Assembly: GCF_045679555.1 (NCBI RefSeq) | Contig: NC_092091.1 | Location: 18,412,072-18,476,071, forward strand | Direction: 5' to 3' | DNA length: 64,000 nt | DNA from: Salvelinus alpinus | Taxonomy: Eukaryota > Chordata > Actinopteri > Salmoniformes > Salmonidae | In this document: piece by piece, positions 11,715-22,773 of the stretch | Position numbering within the stretch: position 1 is the first letter of the stretch | How the letters are laid out: every line of letters begins with the position of its first letter | Position numbers and translations under genes: made by a program | The notes under the pieces: model-generated | The model's input: only the letters and a program-made list of their open reading frames with translations | Told to the model about the DNA's origin: nothing | Databases searched by the model: none

Positions 11715-12399
11715 GGGTAGTATTGTAGTGTAACTACAATGTTGTTGATCCATCCTCAGTGTTCTCCTATCAGTCATTAAACTCTATAACTGTTTTAAAG
11801 TCATCATTGGCCTCCTGGTGAAATCCCTGAGTGGTTTCCTTCGTCTTCAGCAACTGAGTTAGGTAGGATGCCTGTATCTTTGTAGTGGCTGGGTGTATTC
11901 ATACACCATTCAAAGTGTAATTAATAACCATAATGCTCAAAGGGATATTAATTTTTCATTTTTACCTATCTACCAATAGGTGCCCTTCTTTGCGAGGCAT
12001 TGTAAATCCTCTGTTCTTTGTGGTTGAATCTGTGTTTGAAATTCACTGCTCGACTGAGGGATCTTACAGATAATTGTATGTGTGGGAAACAGAGATGAGG
12101 TAGTCATTAAAAAAATCATGTTAAACTATTATTGCTCACAGAGTCCATGCAACTTATGTGGCTTGTTAAGCACAGTTTCTCCTAAACTTAGACTTGCCAT
12201 AACAAGGTGGTTGAATAATTGACCCAAGACATTTCAGCTTTCATTTTTTATTAATTAGCAAAAACATCATTCCATTTTGACATTTTGGGGTATTGTGTGT
12301 AGACCAGTGACAATTTCAATTAAATCAATTTTAAATTCAGGCTGTAACACAACAACATGTGCAAGTAAAGGAGTGTGAACACATTCTAAAGGCACTGTA
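11715..12399. mobile_element. Tc1-like element, family 6, one end only
   Basis: The right end 'cacattctaaaggcactgta' (12380-12399) is a Tc1-type terminus. The interior ('gccattgg', 'gtgcccttctttgcgaggca', 'gaaattcactgctcgactga') is a long untranslated part I recognise from an abundant salmonid Tc1-like family. No transposase and no left terminus are present, so it is truncated. Confidence 0.7.
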
Positions 12400-12959
12400 T
12401 CAGGTGTCAAGGCATATGAACCAACAGGTTATAGAGCAAACAACACAATTATCACAACACATAGGTTGTGATAGGTGGCCAAGTTACAGCGGTATTTGTC
12501 AGACCGAGAGTCATCGGCCTTCTCATGAAAACGTCTGTAGTGTCCGAACGGGTCACGGGACAAGTGGAACTCGTCTGAAGGTAAATCGCAACAACATTTT
12601 TTAAGTATGGACGTAGTTTTGTGCCTACCCCCCCAAAAAATGTAAAATGTGTGTAAAAAAGCAACAGCACATATTTCCTGAGCTTTCTTATATCTCCTAG
12701 ATATAGAACAGACACTTATGTCCCCTTACAGGGGTTAAGATTCATTAACTAAATATGTTGCTTTGGATAAGATGGTCTGCTAAATGACTAAAATGTAAGT
12801 CTATGGAAAACGTGGTCGCATAAAAAACGAAGGGATATTTTACCGCAACTCTGTTACCAAACTTTGCATCTGCGGAGTTCTTCCAGTACATGTGTTTTTG
12901 TGAAATGTACTGTGTAGTAGTCATCTTTAACGTTTAACCTATTCTCTTGAGATTAAAGT
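12400..12959. other. Non-coding; SINE/L2-type tail and half fold-back element
   Basis: There is no gene. At 12757-12798 lies 'gctttggataagatggtctg', the tail shared by fish L2 LINEs and SINEs. At about 12830-12945 the sequence ('gttaccaaactttgca', 'cagtacatgtgtttttgtg') resembles one arm of the fold-back element at 27637-27940. The remainder was not recognised. Confidence 0.5.
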
Positions 12960-13140
12960 CTTAAATCAAATCAAATTGGTCACATGCTTCGTAAACAACA
13001 GGTGTAGACTAACAGTGAATTGCTTACTTACCAGCCCTTCCCAACGATGCAGAGAGGAAGAAAATAGAAATAGTTGAAAAATAATAGCACAAGGAATAAA
13101 TAGTGATGGTAGAGTAAGAATGTCCACGACTAGATAACTG
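12960..13140 (-). mobile_element. LINE 3' UTR fragment
   Basis: 'aaatcaaatcaaattggtca' followed by 'caacaggtgtagact' and 'gaattgcttacttacca' is the antisense of a common salmonid LINE 3' end. No coding part. Confidence 0.65.
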
Positions 13141-13243
13141 TCAAACATTTCAATGGTTCCAATGTTTCATAAAAGTGTAATGAACACAGTCAGAGGAAAG
13201 AGAAATGTGCAGGTAAAGACACTTAACAATAAACATGTTAACA

Positions 13244-13249
13244 TTTATT
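13244..13249 (-). promoter_or_regulatory. Polyadenylation signal AATAAA, locus B
   Basis: AATAAA on the - strand within 'gaataaatgtt', aligned with the signals of A, C and E. Confidence 0.65.
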
Positions 13250-13508
13250 CTGTTAAACAAAGGTGGATAAAATATGCATAAATATATTTTGAGATGAAAA
13301 AAAAGCATGTGTGAGAAGGTTCATTTATATGAATGGGAATACTTGAGCATATCACGATAATTTTCTTAATGCTTGTCAAAACATGGAAAAATAAATAACG
13401 TATTTCCCCCTCAAAGAGTGGATATTGACATCAAGCCCATGACAAAATATTTGGTTTGTATAGGATTCTCTCAGCTCCTGTAGACACTGAAGGAAACATA
13501 AGCACAAA

Positions 13509-14643
13509 TATCAAATATTCTTGGCAGTAGAAAGGCCTTACTGAAGAGCTCAGTGACTTTCAACGCCAACACCATCATAGGATGCCACCTTTCCAACAAG
13601 TCAGTTTGTCAAATGTCTGCCCTGCTAGAGCTGCCCCGCTCAACTGTAAGTGCTGTTATTGTGAAGTGGAAAAGTATAGAAGCAACAACAACTCAGCCAC
13701 GAAGTGATAGATCACACAAGCTCACAGAACGGGACCGCCGAGTGCTGAAGCACGTAGCGTGTAAAAAATAAAACAATTGCCTGTCCTCAGTTGCAACACT
13801 CACTACCGAGTTCCAAACTGTCTGGAAGCAACGTCAGCACAAGCAATATTTGTCAGGAGCTTCATGAAAATGGGTTTCCATGGCCGAGCAGCCACACACA
13901 AGCCTAAGATCACCATGCACAATGCCAAGCGTCAGCTGAAGTGGTGTAAAGCTCGCCGCCATTGGACTCTGGAGCGGTGGAAACGCCTTCTCTGGAGTGA
14001 GGAATCACGCTTCACTATCTCGCAGTCCGATTGACGAATCTGGGTTTGGCACATGCCAGGAGAAAGCTACCAGCCCAAATGCATAGTGACAACTGTAAAG
14101 TTTGGTGGAGGAGGAATAATGGTCTGATGTTGGGCGATTAGCAGCAAAGTGTTCGGGCTAGGCCCCTCAGTTCCAGTGAAGGGAAATCTTAACGCTACAG
14201 CATACAATGACATTCTAGACCATTCTGTGCTTATGTAATTTTTGGCGACAGTTTGGGGAAGGTCCTTTGTTTCCACATGACAATGCCCCTGTGCACAAAG
14301 CGAGGTCCATACAGAAGCGGTTTGTCGAGATCGGTGTGGAAGATCTTGACTGGCCTGCACAGAGCCCTGACCTCAACCCCACCGAACACCTTTGGGATGA
14401 ATTGGAACACTGAGTGCTAGCCATGTCTAAGCGCCCAACATCGGTGCCCGACTTCACTAATGCGCGTGTGACTGAATGGAAGCAAGTCCCTGCAGCAATG
14501 TTCCAACATCTAGTGGAAAGCCTTCCCAGAAAAGTGGAGGCTGTTATAGCAACAAAAGTGGACCAACTCCATATTAATGCCCATGATTTTGGATTGAGAT
14601 GTTTGACAAGCAGGTGTCCACATACTTTTGGTCATGTAGTGTG
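13509..14643 (+). mobile_element. Tc1-like transposon, family 4, 5'-truncated, in B 3' UTR
   Basis: It starts inside the 5' region ('cttggcagtagaaaggcc') and ends at the terminus 'catacttttggtcatgtagt'. The transposase reads in pieces: 13553-13771 (helix-turn-helix with ELPRSTVSAVIVKWK), 13777-14034, and the catalytic end at 14270-14415 ('PHDNAPVHK', 'SPDLNPTEHLWDELEH'). The first catalytic aspartate is changed to glutamate (WSEES, 13999-14001), and several frame breaks occur. It is dead. A sister copy is at 56003-56632. Confidence 0.85.
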
Positions 14644-15136
14644 TGGCAAAATTCAACATATTAACAGGAAACTCTCAAAACAAAAACATGTTTCATGTAC
14701 AAAGGGAGTACATAGGTTCAAATTTCAGTTGTGCCATCCTATAACTAATGAGTAGGAACTACTGTTGCTCAGAAATCCATGAACTGCTCTCTGTTAGACA
14801 GAGATGGGGAGTTCTTATGTGCAAGCAGTAATTCAGTCATACTTTATTCACCCAAAAGTTGCATCCTGAGGGGCATCTCTTTTCACAGGTGTAAATTACA
14901 ATGTGCCTCTCAATCTTCTGTCTCCAGACCTTTTCCAAAACAGCATACCGTCATGTTGTTTCCCTTGAGACAGTTGTTCATGTAAGAGTTCTATCATTTT
15001 GAAAAATACTGCAATCATTGCACCTATACAGTGCTTCCTTGGTGTGCGATTGTTATTCAATGTACCTGATTGGGAAATGTATTTCTCATATGGAGGACAT
15101 CAGTATGGTCTCTCCCCTGAGTTCTCATGTGCACAT

Positions 15137-16269
15137 TCAGATTGGTGCCAGAGCTGAATCCTTTTGTATTTTATCGCCTGTGTGAATCCTCATGTGCACT
15201 GACAGATTACTGGCAATGCTGAATCCTTTGCCACAATCAGGACAGCTATGTGGTTTCTCCCCTGTGTGGGTCCTCATGTGTATTTTTAGATGTCCACTCC
15301 GATTGAATGTTTTGCCACAAACAGGACAGAGATGTGGTTTCTCCCCAGTGTGGCTCCTCATGTGTCTTTTCAAATCTCCATTCTGCATGAAGCATGTACC
15401 ACAAACAGGGCAGGAAAAAGGTTTCTCCCCTGTGTGGCTCCTCATGTGTACTGTCAGTTGACTGTTCTTGCTAAACCATTTACCACAAACATCACAACAA
15501 AACCTAGAAGCAATGTGAGTTTGGAGGTGATCTTTCATACTTTTTGTGGACTGAAAACGTTTTCCACACAGCATCACACCACAAATGCCTTCTTTATCCT
15601 TAGTATGAGTTTGAACATGTTTAATTAACGAGCCCATGTAATGAAAAGACTTGCCACAAATCTTACAACAAGGAGTAGCATGACTTTGACTGGGTGATTT
15701 CAGGAGGGACAACGGTGTGGATTTCTTACCCTTAGTTTTGATATGGGACCTTGGTCCTTTTATCATATTTTTTCTCTTTGATTTGACTGGGTTAAAGTCT
15801 GACAGAGGTACTCCAGGCTCCATACCACTGACACTTTCACTCTTTTCACTTTGAGCTGCAGAACAGACTGGATTTACTGTAGAGAGGGGCTGAGAGACAC
15901 TGGTTGGTTCTGATTCTCTATAGTCCACTCCATCAGGTTCTGTTTTGATCTGTTCAGTTGTAGTATTGGGTTGAGTGTCTCTCTCTCTGTTTCCTTCCTT
16001 TGGGGATTGATTGAGATGTGAGAGCTGAGTTGGATCCTCATCACAGTCACTTTTCACACAGGCAGAAGTGAATATGTAATCTTTAGCATCAGTCTCAATC
16101 CCTTGAAGCTGCTCTTCCTCCTGACTGGTTCTGAGTTCCTCCTGTTCCTCTTTAAATTGTATGGGTTCTGGGTCCTCCTGCCCCAGATTGGGGCTCCACT
16201 CCTGCTCACACTGCTGCTGCTCAGGGGGGACCTCCGCTCCCGAGACAGAGAGGATGAGCTGCTGGAAGT
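15137..16269 (-). CDS. C2H2 zinc-finger protein, last coding exon (locus B, 6 fingers)
   Basis: A likely nuclear DNA-binding regulator, paralogue of A. The acceptor AG is at 16271-16270 and the exon begins in phase 1 (G|AC, then FQQLILSVSGAE). It encodes 377 residues and the frame is intact. The linker keeps FKEEQEE and EQIKTEP. Fingers with contact residues (-1,2,3,6): YGSK, SKSD, KSQV, QGDR, RGHI, ISNV. Finger 2 has four residues between its cysteines (CGVMLCGK) in place of two, so it may not fold. The protein ends GDKIQKDSALAPI, a tail shared with E (DSALAPI). Exon 1 is the match at 21422-21254, 5 kb upstream across an intron filled by nested transposons. The downstream UTR carries a Tc1. 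Confidence 0.88.
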
Positions 16270-16685
16270 CTGGAAGAAGGACAAAACAGAAAATTCAATG
16301 ACATGTTGTAACAAGGTGGGACCAAAGTTTTGGTCAGCGTCTCATGTGGGACCTAATTAGTGATGAACATGGGAAGCGTATAAAAGCACCCCATAGTAGG
16401 GTTGGCGGTATTCAGATTTTCATACAATTTCTGTACCATACCGGGGTATTACAGTATTACCGGAAGTGCACACAAGGGGAGCAATTTTTATTATTGTATT
16501 TTTTGACGCACAAAACAATTTAGGCAACAGGACCCTTGATCCAGGAGGGGTTTGAATGTCTCTGCTGTAATCAAGAAGCTTGATCTTGACATCTAGCCCC
16601 TTAGCTAGCAAGTTAGATAACCAAATGCTTAGCTGCTGGAGCCCTGATCTAGATATGAATTATTAGACATATGTTCGATTTGTTA
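16270..16685 (-). other. Intron of locus B, proximal part
   Basis: 16290-16395 is homologous to the intron next to exon 2 of E (52130-52225) and D (40735-40822): 'catgtgggacctaattagtg', 'gtataaaagcaccccatag'. At 16396-16480 'gtagggttggcggtattcag' with repeated 'taccggggtatta' resembles the end of a non-autonomous hAT-like fish repeat (recognition only). Confidence 0.6.
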
Positions 16686-17541
16686 TACACAGAACAAAAA
16701 TATAAAACGCTATGTAAACTGTTGTTCCCATGTTTCATGAGCTGAAATAAAAGACCCCAGAAATGTCCCATACTCACAAAAAGCTTATTCATCTAAAATT
16801 ATGTGCACATTTGTTTACATCCCTGGTAGTGAGCATTTCTCCTTTGCCAAGATAATCGATCCACCTGACATGCGTGGTATATCAAAAGCTGATTAAACAG
16901 CATGATCATTATTAGGGTTGCAAAGGGTCAGAATCTTTCCGATAAATTTCTGGAATTTTTCCATGGGAAGTTAAGCCCGGGAATTTTGCTTAAATTCATC
17001 AAAAAAAAGTTAGCTTATAACAGGGAACCTTTTTTGTGGGATACACAAGGCAATTCTAGGTCTTGTGGCATATTTTGGTTAAACTATCATCAATTCAATG
17101 GAATTGCAACCCTCTGCATGCACAGTGCACTCTTCCATCACAGCTGATTCTCAAGATCTTGCACACTAATGAGATGCTATTGAGCCCACACTACTACACT
17201 GTCTAAGTCAAGGACTACATGCTTTCTGGTAAGTTTTGATTACAATACTGGGTGGGTGAATATATTTTATATGACATACATGATTTTGTTAACTAGTAAA
17301 TAGTAGCCTACAGTAAAGTGGGTTTAAATAATTTCTAACTTGTTAACAATTTCTGCTAGTTAGTTTTTGCTACCATGTGGGTTTTAGCTTGCTTGAGCCT
17401 GCTAACTGAGTGGTAATTCACTTGTTTCCTTTTATAACATTTATCTTACAATGGAGTTCTTTAATCTAACTGCTTAACTATTTATCTGTACATGGAATTG
17501 TATTTGTTGTTTTTTTACTAATTTGTTCCTAATCTTTACAG

Positions 17542-20079
17542 GAAAATTCCATGTGCACTATCTGATGTGTGGAGACATTTCACTGCAGTTAATGTAGAAG
17601 GAAAAGCTGTGTACATTTGCAAATATTGTGCCAAATCATATGTGAAGAATGCAACAAAGATGCAGAATCATCTGGCCAAGTGCATAAAGTTCCCTCAGCG
17701 CTCACAACAAGCAACCTCTGACAAAAGTCCCTCTACTTCTATTCGAGGTGAAAATTATGAATCAGACACCTTATTGATAGCCACGGCTCATGGTCCTCCT
17801 GGAATCAGATTTTTTTTGACTCAATGGATGAACGTAGTCAGAGAAATGCTGATGAATGTCTTGCTCGAGCATGCAAATGGTTCACTTCTGATGCTCACAG
17901 GCAATGTGTATTGGAAGAGATTTCTGAATGTTCTTCACCCAGCATACACCCCTCCAACCAGACATGCTTTATCTACTCATTTGCTGGATACAGAGTTCAA
18001 GTGAAGGTCAAGCAAATCATAGAGAAAGCAGACTGTATTGCAATCATCTATGATGGGTGGTTGAATGTTCGCAGGCAAGGAATAATTAACTACATCATCT
18101 CCACCTCTCAACCAGTATTCTACAAGAGCACAGACACAAGGGACAACAGACACACCGGTCTCTACATTGCAAATGAGCTGAAGGCAGTCATCAATGACCT
18201 TGGACCACAGAAGGTATTTGCACTGGTGACAGACAATGCTGTGAACATGAAGGCTGCTTGGTCTAAAGTGGAGGAGTCCTACCCTCACATCACACCCATT
18301 GGATGTGCTGCTCATGCATTGAATCTGCTCCTCAAGGACATCATGGCACTGAAAACAATGGATACACTCTACAAGAGAGCCAAAGAAATTGTTAGGAATG
18401 TGAAGGGTCATCAAGTTATAGCAGCAATATACCTCACCAAGCAAAGTGAGAAGAATAAGAGCACCACATTGAAGCTGCCAAGCAACACCCATTGGGGTGG
18501 TGTTGTCATCATGTTTGACAGTCTCCTGGAGTGGAAGGAGTCTCTCCAAGAAATGGCCATATCACAGTCTGCCGATATAGACAGCCCCATCAAATCAAAT
18601 GTATTTATATAGTCCTTCTTACATCAGCTGATATATCAAAGTGCTGTACAGAAACCCAGCCTAAAACCCCAAACAATGCAGGTGTAGAAGCACGGTGGCT
18701 AGGAAAAACTCCCTAGAAAGGCCAGAACCTAGGAAGAAACCTAGAGAGGAACCAGGCTATGAGGGGTGGCCAGTCCTCTTCTTGCTGTGCCGGGTGGAGA
18801 TTATAGCAGAACATGGCCAAGATGTTCAAATGTTCATAAATGACTGCATGGTCAAATAATAATAATCACAGTAGTTGTCGAGGTTGCAACAAGTCAGCAC
18901 CTTAGGAGTAAATGTCAGTTGGCTTTTCATAGCCGATCATTGAGAGTATCTCTACTGCTCCTGCTGTCTCTAGAGAGTTGAAAACAGCAGGTCTGGGACA
19001 GGTAGCACGTCCGGTGAACAGGTCAGGGTTCCATAGCCGCAGGCAGAACAGTTGAAACTGGAACAGCAGCACAGCCAGGTGGACTGGGGACAGCAAGGAG
19101 TCATCATGCCAGGTAGTCCTGAGGCATGGTCCTAGGACTCAGGTTCTCCGAGAGAGAGAAAGAAAGATAGAATTAGAGAGAGCATATTTAAGTTCACACA
19201 GGACACCGGATAAGACAGGAGAAATACTCCAGATATAACAGACTGACCCTAGCCCCCGACACATAAACTACTGCAGCATAAATACTGGAGGCTGAGACAG
19301 GAGGGGTCAGGAGACCTCCTCAATGTCCACCTCTTGAACATCAGACTCTGAGGCCTCTGAGATCAAGAGGATCCTCCTGGATTATGTATTTTGGGAGAGT
19401 GGTAAGCAGCCGTAAACTCCTGAAACCTATAGCAGTAGCCATTGCACGGATTGAGGGAGACAATGCCATCCTGTCTGATGTTCAGACTCTGCTTGCAGAT
19501 GTAAGAGAAGAAATCCATACTACCCTGCCCACTTCACTGTTGCTCCAAGCAGAGGAAACTGTAGTTCTGAAATGCATCAAAAAGCGTGAAGACTTCTGCC
19601 TGAAGCCCATACACGCTGCAGCGTACATGTTGGACCCCAAGTATGCTGACAAGAGCATCCTGTCTGGTGCAGAGATCAACAAGGTCTATGGTGTCATCAC
19701 TACCGTGTCTCGCCTGGATGAGGGCAAGGTTCTTGGCAGTCTGGCAAAGTGCACTTCCAAGCAAGGGCTTTGGGATGGAGATGCAATATGGCAGTCGTGC
19801 CAACATACCTCATCAGCCACCTGGTGGAAGGGACTTTGTGGATCTGAGGCTCTTTCCCCTGTTGCCTCCATCATCCTCCAAATCCCACCAACGTCTGCCG
19901 CCTCAGCGCACAACTGGTCCTTGTTTGGGAACACACACACCAAAGCACGCAACAGGCTGACCAATACAAGGGTTGAAAAATTGGTGGCCATCCGGGCAAA
20001 TTTGAGGCTTTTTGAGCCTGACAACGAGCCATCCTCAACAAGGTTGGAAAGTGACAGTGAAGATGAGGCCTCAGTCTGA
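17542..20079 (+). pseudogene. hAT transposase with N-terminal BED zinc finger
   Basis: hAT transposases excise and reinsert the element through an RNase-H-like fold. A candidate splice acceptor 'taatctttacag' (to 17541) precedes the first coding part. The BED finger lies at 17567-17690: WRHF, then CKYCAKSY and HLAKC, giving the C2HC/H pattern. The frame then shifts near 17815, and 17824-18612 reads the catalytic domain with IIYDGWLNVRRQGIINY, TDNAVNMKAAW and GCAAHALNLLLKD. After the LINE insert, 19384-20079 gives the alpha-helical C-terminal part (YFGRVVSSRK..., AAYMLDPKYADKS). With the insert and the shift it is dead. Confidence 0.85.
18594..19362 (-). mobile_element. LINE 3' part inserted in the hAT, with a captured hAT scrap
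   Basis: The - strand sequence from about 19317 to 18594 is a well-known salmonid LINE 3' region ending in 'catttgatttgat'. A short duplication 'atcaa' flanks it. The 5' side of the insert (about 19315-19361) is not LINE: it is an inverted copy of 20063-20107 of the same hAT (shared core 'tcaatgtccacctcttgaac'). On the LINE's sense strand that scrap is hAT-sense, as expected if reverse transcription jumped from LINE RNA to hAT RNA. Confidence 0.8.
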
Positions 20080-20986
20080 TGTTCAAGAGGTGGACATTGA
20101 GGAGGTCCAGGGAGAAGACATGGAAGCCTGAGAGGAAGACCACCAAAGCTTTAGTTTCTAGACTATCATTTCACTATCATGTATGTTGAAAAGGTTTTTG
20201 GGTGATGCAATGGATCATTGGTGATCATTCAATATTCTCTTTTGTTGTTCAGTGAAATTATCTCATGTGAAGAGTCAACTCATTTAATTAGTTCAATTTC
20301 AATTTATAACAATTATTAAAAATTTCTATTGGAAGGATTTAATAATTTGCAATTATGTCTACTTATGATAAGGTAAAAGGTTTTTGTTTCTGTCTTCATA
20401 TGATATGGTAAATATATCCAATGCAAAAAATCATCTACATTTAAATGGTATTAATATTAATTTGCATATGTTCCCATTAATTCCCACAGAAAGTTTCCAC
20501 CACTGAATATTCCCCAAAATATGCAACCCTAATCATTACACAAGTGCACCTTGTGCTGGAGACAATAAAAGGCCACTCTAAAATGTGCAGTATTTTCACA
20601 CAACACAATGCTACAGATGTCTCAAGTTGAGGGAGCGTGCAATTGGCATGCTGACTGCAGGAATGTCCAACATAACTGTTGCCAGAGAATTGAGAATTAG
20701 GCAGTAGACCACCAGCCCAGGACCTAGACATCTAGCTTCTTCACCTGCTGTAATAAAGCCCTTTTGTGGGAGAAAACTCAATCTGATTGGATGGGCCTGG
20801 CTCCCTAATGGGTGGATCTGGCACCCAAGTGGTGGGCCTATGCCCTCCTGGGCCCACCACTGCCCAGTCACGTGAAATCCATAGATTAGGGCCTAATGAA
20901 TGCATTTACATTGACCAATTTCCTTCTATAAACTGTAACTCAGTAAAATCTTAGAAATTTTTGCGTTTATATTTTTGTTTAGTATA

Positions 20987-21253
20987 AAGGAGTGCCTCCG
21001 ATTTACATACGGAATATGCTCTGAGACCAGGTTGAATGTAATGGAACTGAGGACAAGGACTATGGTAACTCATTCACTATAAGCAAACAACCTTATCACG
21101 AGTGTGGCGATGCATTCGTGCATTGTGGAAGGCGTCGCCATGTTCGTGATTTGGTTTACATTTGTTTGTAGTGAATGGGTGACCGTGCACTACATGGACA
21201 ATATCACACAAAAGGTTTCTTATATCAAACGTAATAGTATATGAGTAACAAAC
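20987..21253 (-). other. Intron of locus B next to exon 1
   Basis: No repeat or gene recognised in about 270 bp. Confidence 0.5.
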
Positions 21254-21422
21254 CTGCTCTGTGCTTTATCTCAGGTTGAAGAACAATGTCGAGCAGCCTC
21301 TGTAGACGGACAACTTCCTCCTGATACTCTGCTATCGTTTTTTCAACGACCCCAAATATGTCTTCAGCAGCAGCTGTTAATCTCTCATTGAGAAAATCCC
21401 TCCAGAACTGTATTTGAGACAT
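21254..21422 (-). CDS. Zinc-finger locus B, coding exon 1
   Basis: It starts at ATG 21422-21420 and encodes MSQIQFWRDFLNERL, a linker AAAEDIFGVVEKT, and the charged helix IAEYQEEVVRLQRLLDIV ending in PEIKHRA, 56 codons in all. The exon ends with one base (G) before the donor GT at 21253-21252, i.e. phase 1, which fits the phase 1 acceptor of exon 2 at 16269. This N-terminal domain recurs at 37703-37532 and 58600-58423 and is typical of teleost multi-C2H2 proteins; it is not KRAB. The helix may mediate dimerisation or partner binding (inference). The upstream TTG-started extension MNNQK is not needed. Confidence 0.78.
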
Positions 21423-22195
21423 TTTTTGATTATTCAAATTGAGTCAATAACCTGAGTTCTTCTTGGCTGCTTTACAGCGGTCTAAATATTTACGCGCCAC
21501 GGATTATTTTTTGTTGTTGGAATCCTTCAGAATAAAAGTCCCGTTCTGTATGCTTTTATACTAGTTATCATACAGATAATAATTAAAGAATTTCTATAAG
21601 ATTGTCATTTATTATTTAAAAAAAATTCAGGCCTAAATGGTCAACAATATTTTTGGGTGTGTACTCCCATCATTTATTGCACGAAAATTATCTGTATATT
21701 GTGTCGCATTCTACTCAGGAGCATTTCATTTTTCCAGCAGTGTAGCAGCTAATATTGCAGCCATATTTAACATCGGACATACATATTGCACCATAAACAA
21801 TTTTCTGTACATTGTGTTGCAGTAAAAGGGGGATCCATTTTACTCGGGAGCACCTGTAGTTTCCAAATCCACAGAGGTCGTCGTTGCTATTCTTGTGGCC
21901 CTTTAATAGTGGGAAATCAGTTTAAATCGAGATATTTTTGTATATTAGATAGCTAGGTTTTATTTACACCAATACATGTGCCACAATGGAGCACTTTGGC
22001 AGTTTACAATTTAAACAATATATTTACTAGAAGATCAACACACCTTACACTTGGTTCTCTTTGTGGATGGAGAATTGTTAGACCTGAAGCATTAAAACGT
22101 AGTGTCAAACACCTTAGGTCCATTTGGGACAGGAAGAATGGGAACATAAAAACTATTGTGCGTCAGCTAGCCAAAAACATACTGACACTGTGAAC
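21423..22195. other. Upstream region of locus B
   Basis: The probable promoter side of gene B; no TATA box or CpG-rich core could be fixed. It holds an imperfect direct duplication: 21676-21724 ('ttattgcacgaaaattatct' to 'ctactcaggagca') and 21783-21852 ('tattgcaccataaacaattt' to 'ttactcgggagca'). A 71-codon frame at 21978-22193 (KRSVKHLRSIWDRKNGNIK) is not recognised. Confidence 0.4.
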
Positions 22196-22268
22196 GCATT
22201 AGGGAAAGGGGATACCTAGTCATGCATTCAACCAAAATGTGTCTTCCGCATTTAACCCAACCCCTCTG
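22196..22268 (-). repeat. Fragment of tRNA-derived SINE
   Basis: 'aaaggggatacctagtcatg' and 'caaaatgtgtcttccgcatt' match one end of the SINE at 34253-34496. The promoter boxes are not included. Confidence 0.65.
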
Positions 22269-22419
22269 AAGCATTGCCTACTAACATTGATGTCTAGAAA
22301 CCAATGTGTCCAAAGTAGACGTAGTGAAGAATGCAATGGAACCAACACCCATAGAACACAGAGTAGGGAAACGAGTGAGAGCATTGAAAAGTAAATATGG
22401 AAAGGAATGGGTTACACAG

Positions 22420-22620
22420 ACCAAAAAAGTGAAGAAACAGTTTTGTATATGTAATTCACCAAAATGACAGTAAGCTAGCCATGGTGGCATGTGATGTGTG
22501 CCAAAATTGGTATCACTTTGAGTGCGTTGGCATAACTTTGGATAAGTGTAAGGAAATATAATCAGCACCTTATGTCTGCAACTTAAACTCATGTCAAGTT
22601 CAAGTGCCGTCATTGGACAG
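22420..22620 (+). pseudogene. PHD-finger-like relic
   Basis: Around 22440-22600 successive frames give a CIC pair, then MVACDVCQNWYHFECVG, then YVCNLNSC. This cysteine/histidine spacing (C-x-C, C-x2-C, H-x2-C, C-x4-C) with the W before YH is that of a PHD finger, which normally reads histone H3 tails. The frame is interrupted by a stop and a shift. PHD fingers occur in host chromatin proteins and also in ORF1 of some CR1/L2-type LINEs, so the parent gene cannot be decided. Confidence 0.55.
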
Positions 22621-22773
22621 AGGGCTTACTCTTAGAGGTTCAAATAAAGTGATTGGACAGGTGATTGTGATAGGTATATAGATCCTGTAATGAGTGACAA
22701 TAAGGTAACAGTAAACAAAATGGTACAAACCGTAAATGTTTCAGGACCATTTGTATAAGGTCAAGACAAGCAA

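Larger units (their letters stand above)
13195..15136 (-). other. 3' UTR of zinc-finger locus B
   Basis: Homologous to the 3' UTRs of A, C and E, with a Tc1 element (13509-14643) inserted in its middle. The parts 13195-13508 and 14644-15136 resume the paralogous alignment on either side. The poly(A) signal lies at 13249-13244. Confidence 0.7.
16913..20531 (+). mobile_element. hAT transposon (BED-finger type), interrupted by a LINE
   Basis: Short inverted ends 'tagggttgca' (16913) and 'tgcaaccctа' in Latin letters tgcaaccct-a (to 20531) are flanked by 8-bp target duplications 'atcattat' (16905-16912) and 'atcattac' (20532-20539), the hallmark of hAT. The interior encodes a BED zinc finger and a hAT transposase (17542-20079). 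A LINE fragment (18594-19362) splits the coding region. Without that insert the element is about 2.85 kb. Confidence 0.9.
16686..20986 (+). mobile_element. Tc1 family 3 deletion derivative, split by a hAT insertion
   Basis: The left piece 16686-16912 starts 'tacacagaacaaaaatataa'. The right piece 20532-20986 ends 'atatttttgtttagtata'. Removing the hAT joins 'cagcatgatcatta' to 'cacaagtgcaccttg', exactly as in the uninterrupted family 3 copy at 37165-36029. The transposase is mostly deleted between the 5' region and the 3' UTR. The MITE lies in the intron of locus B. Confidence 0.88.

Noticed and set aside
15192-15628. Open frames on the + strand across exon 2 of B (and the like at 31223-31579 and 51206-51481)
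   Set aside because: They are antisense shadows of the repeated finger codons; the same artefact appears in every paralogue.
16913-20531. BED/hAT protein as a domesticated host gene
   Set aside because: It has clean hAT termini, target duplications, a frameshift and a LINE insertion, so it is an ordinary dead transposon.
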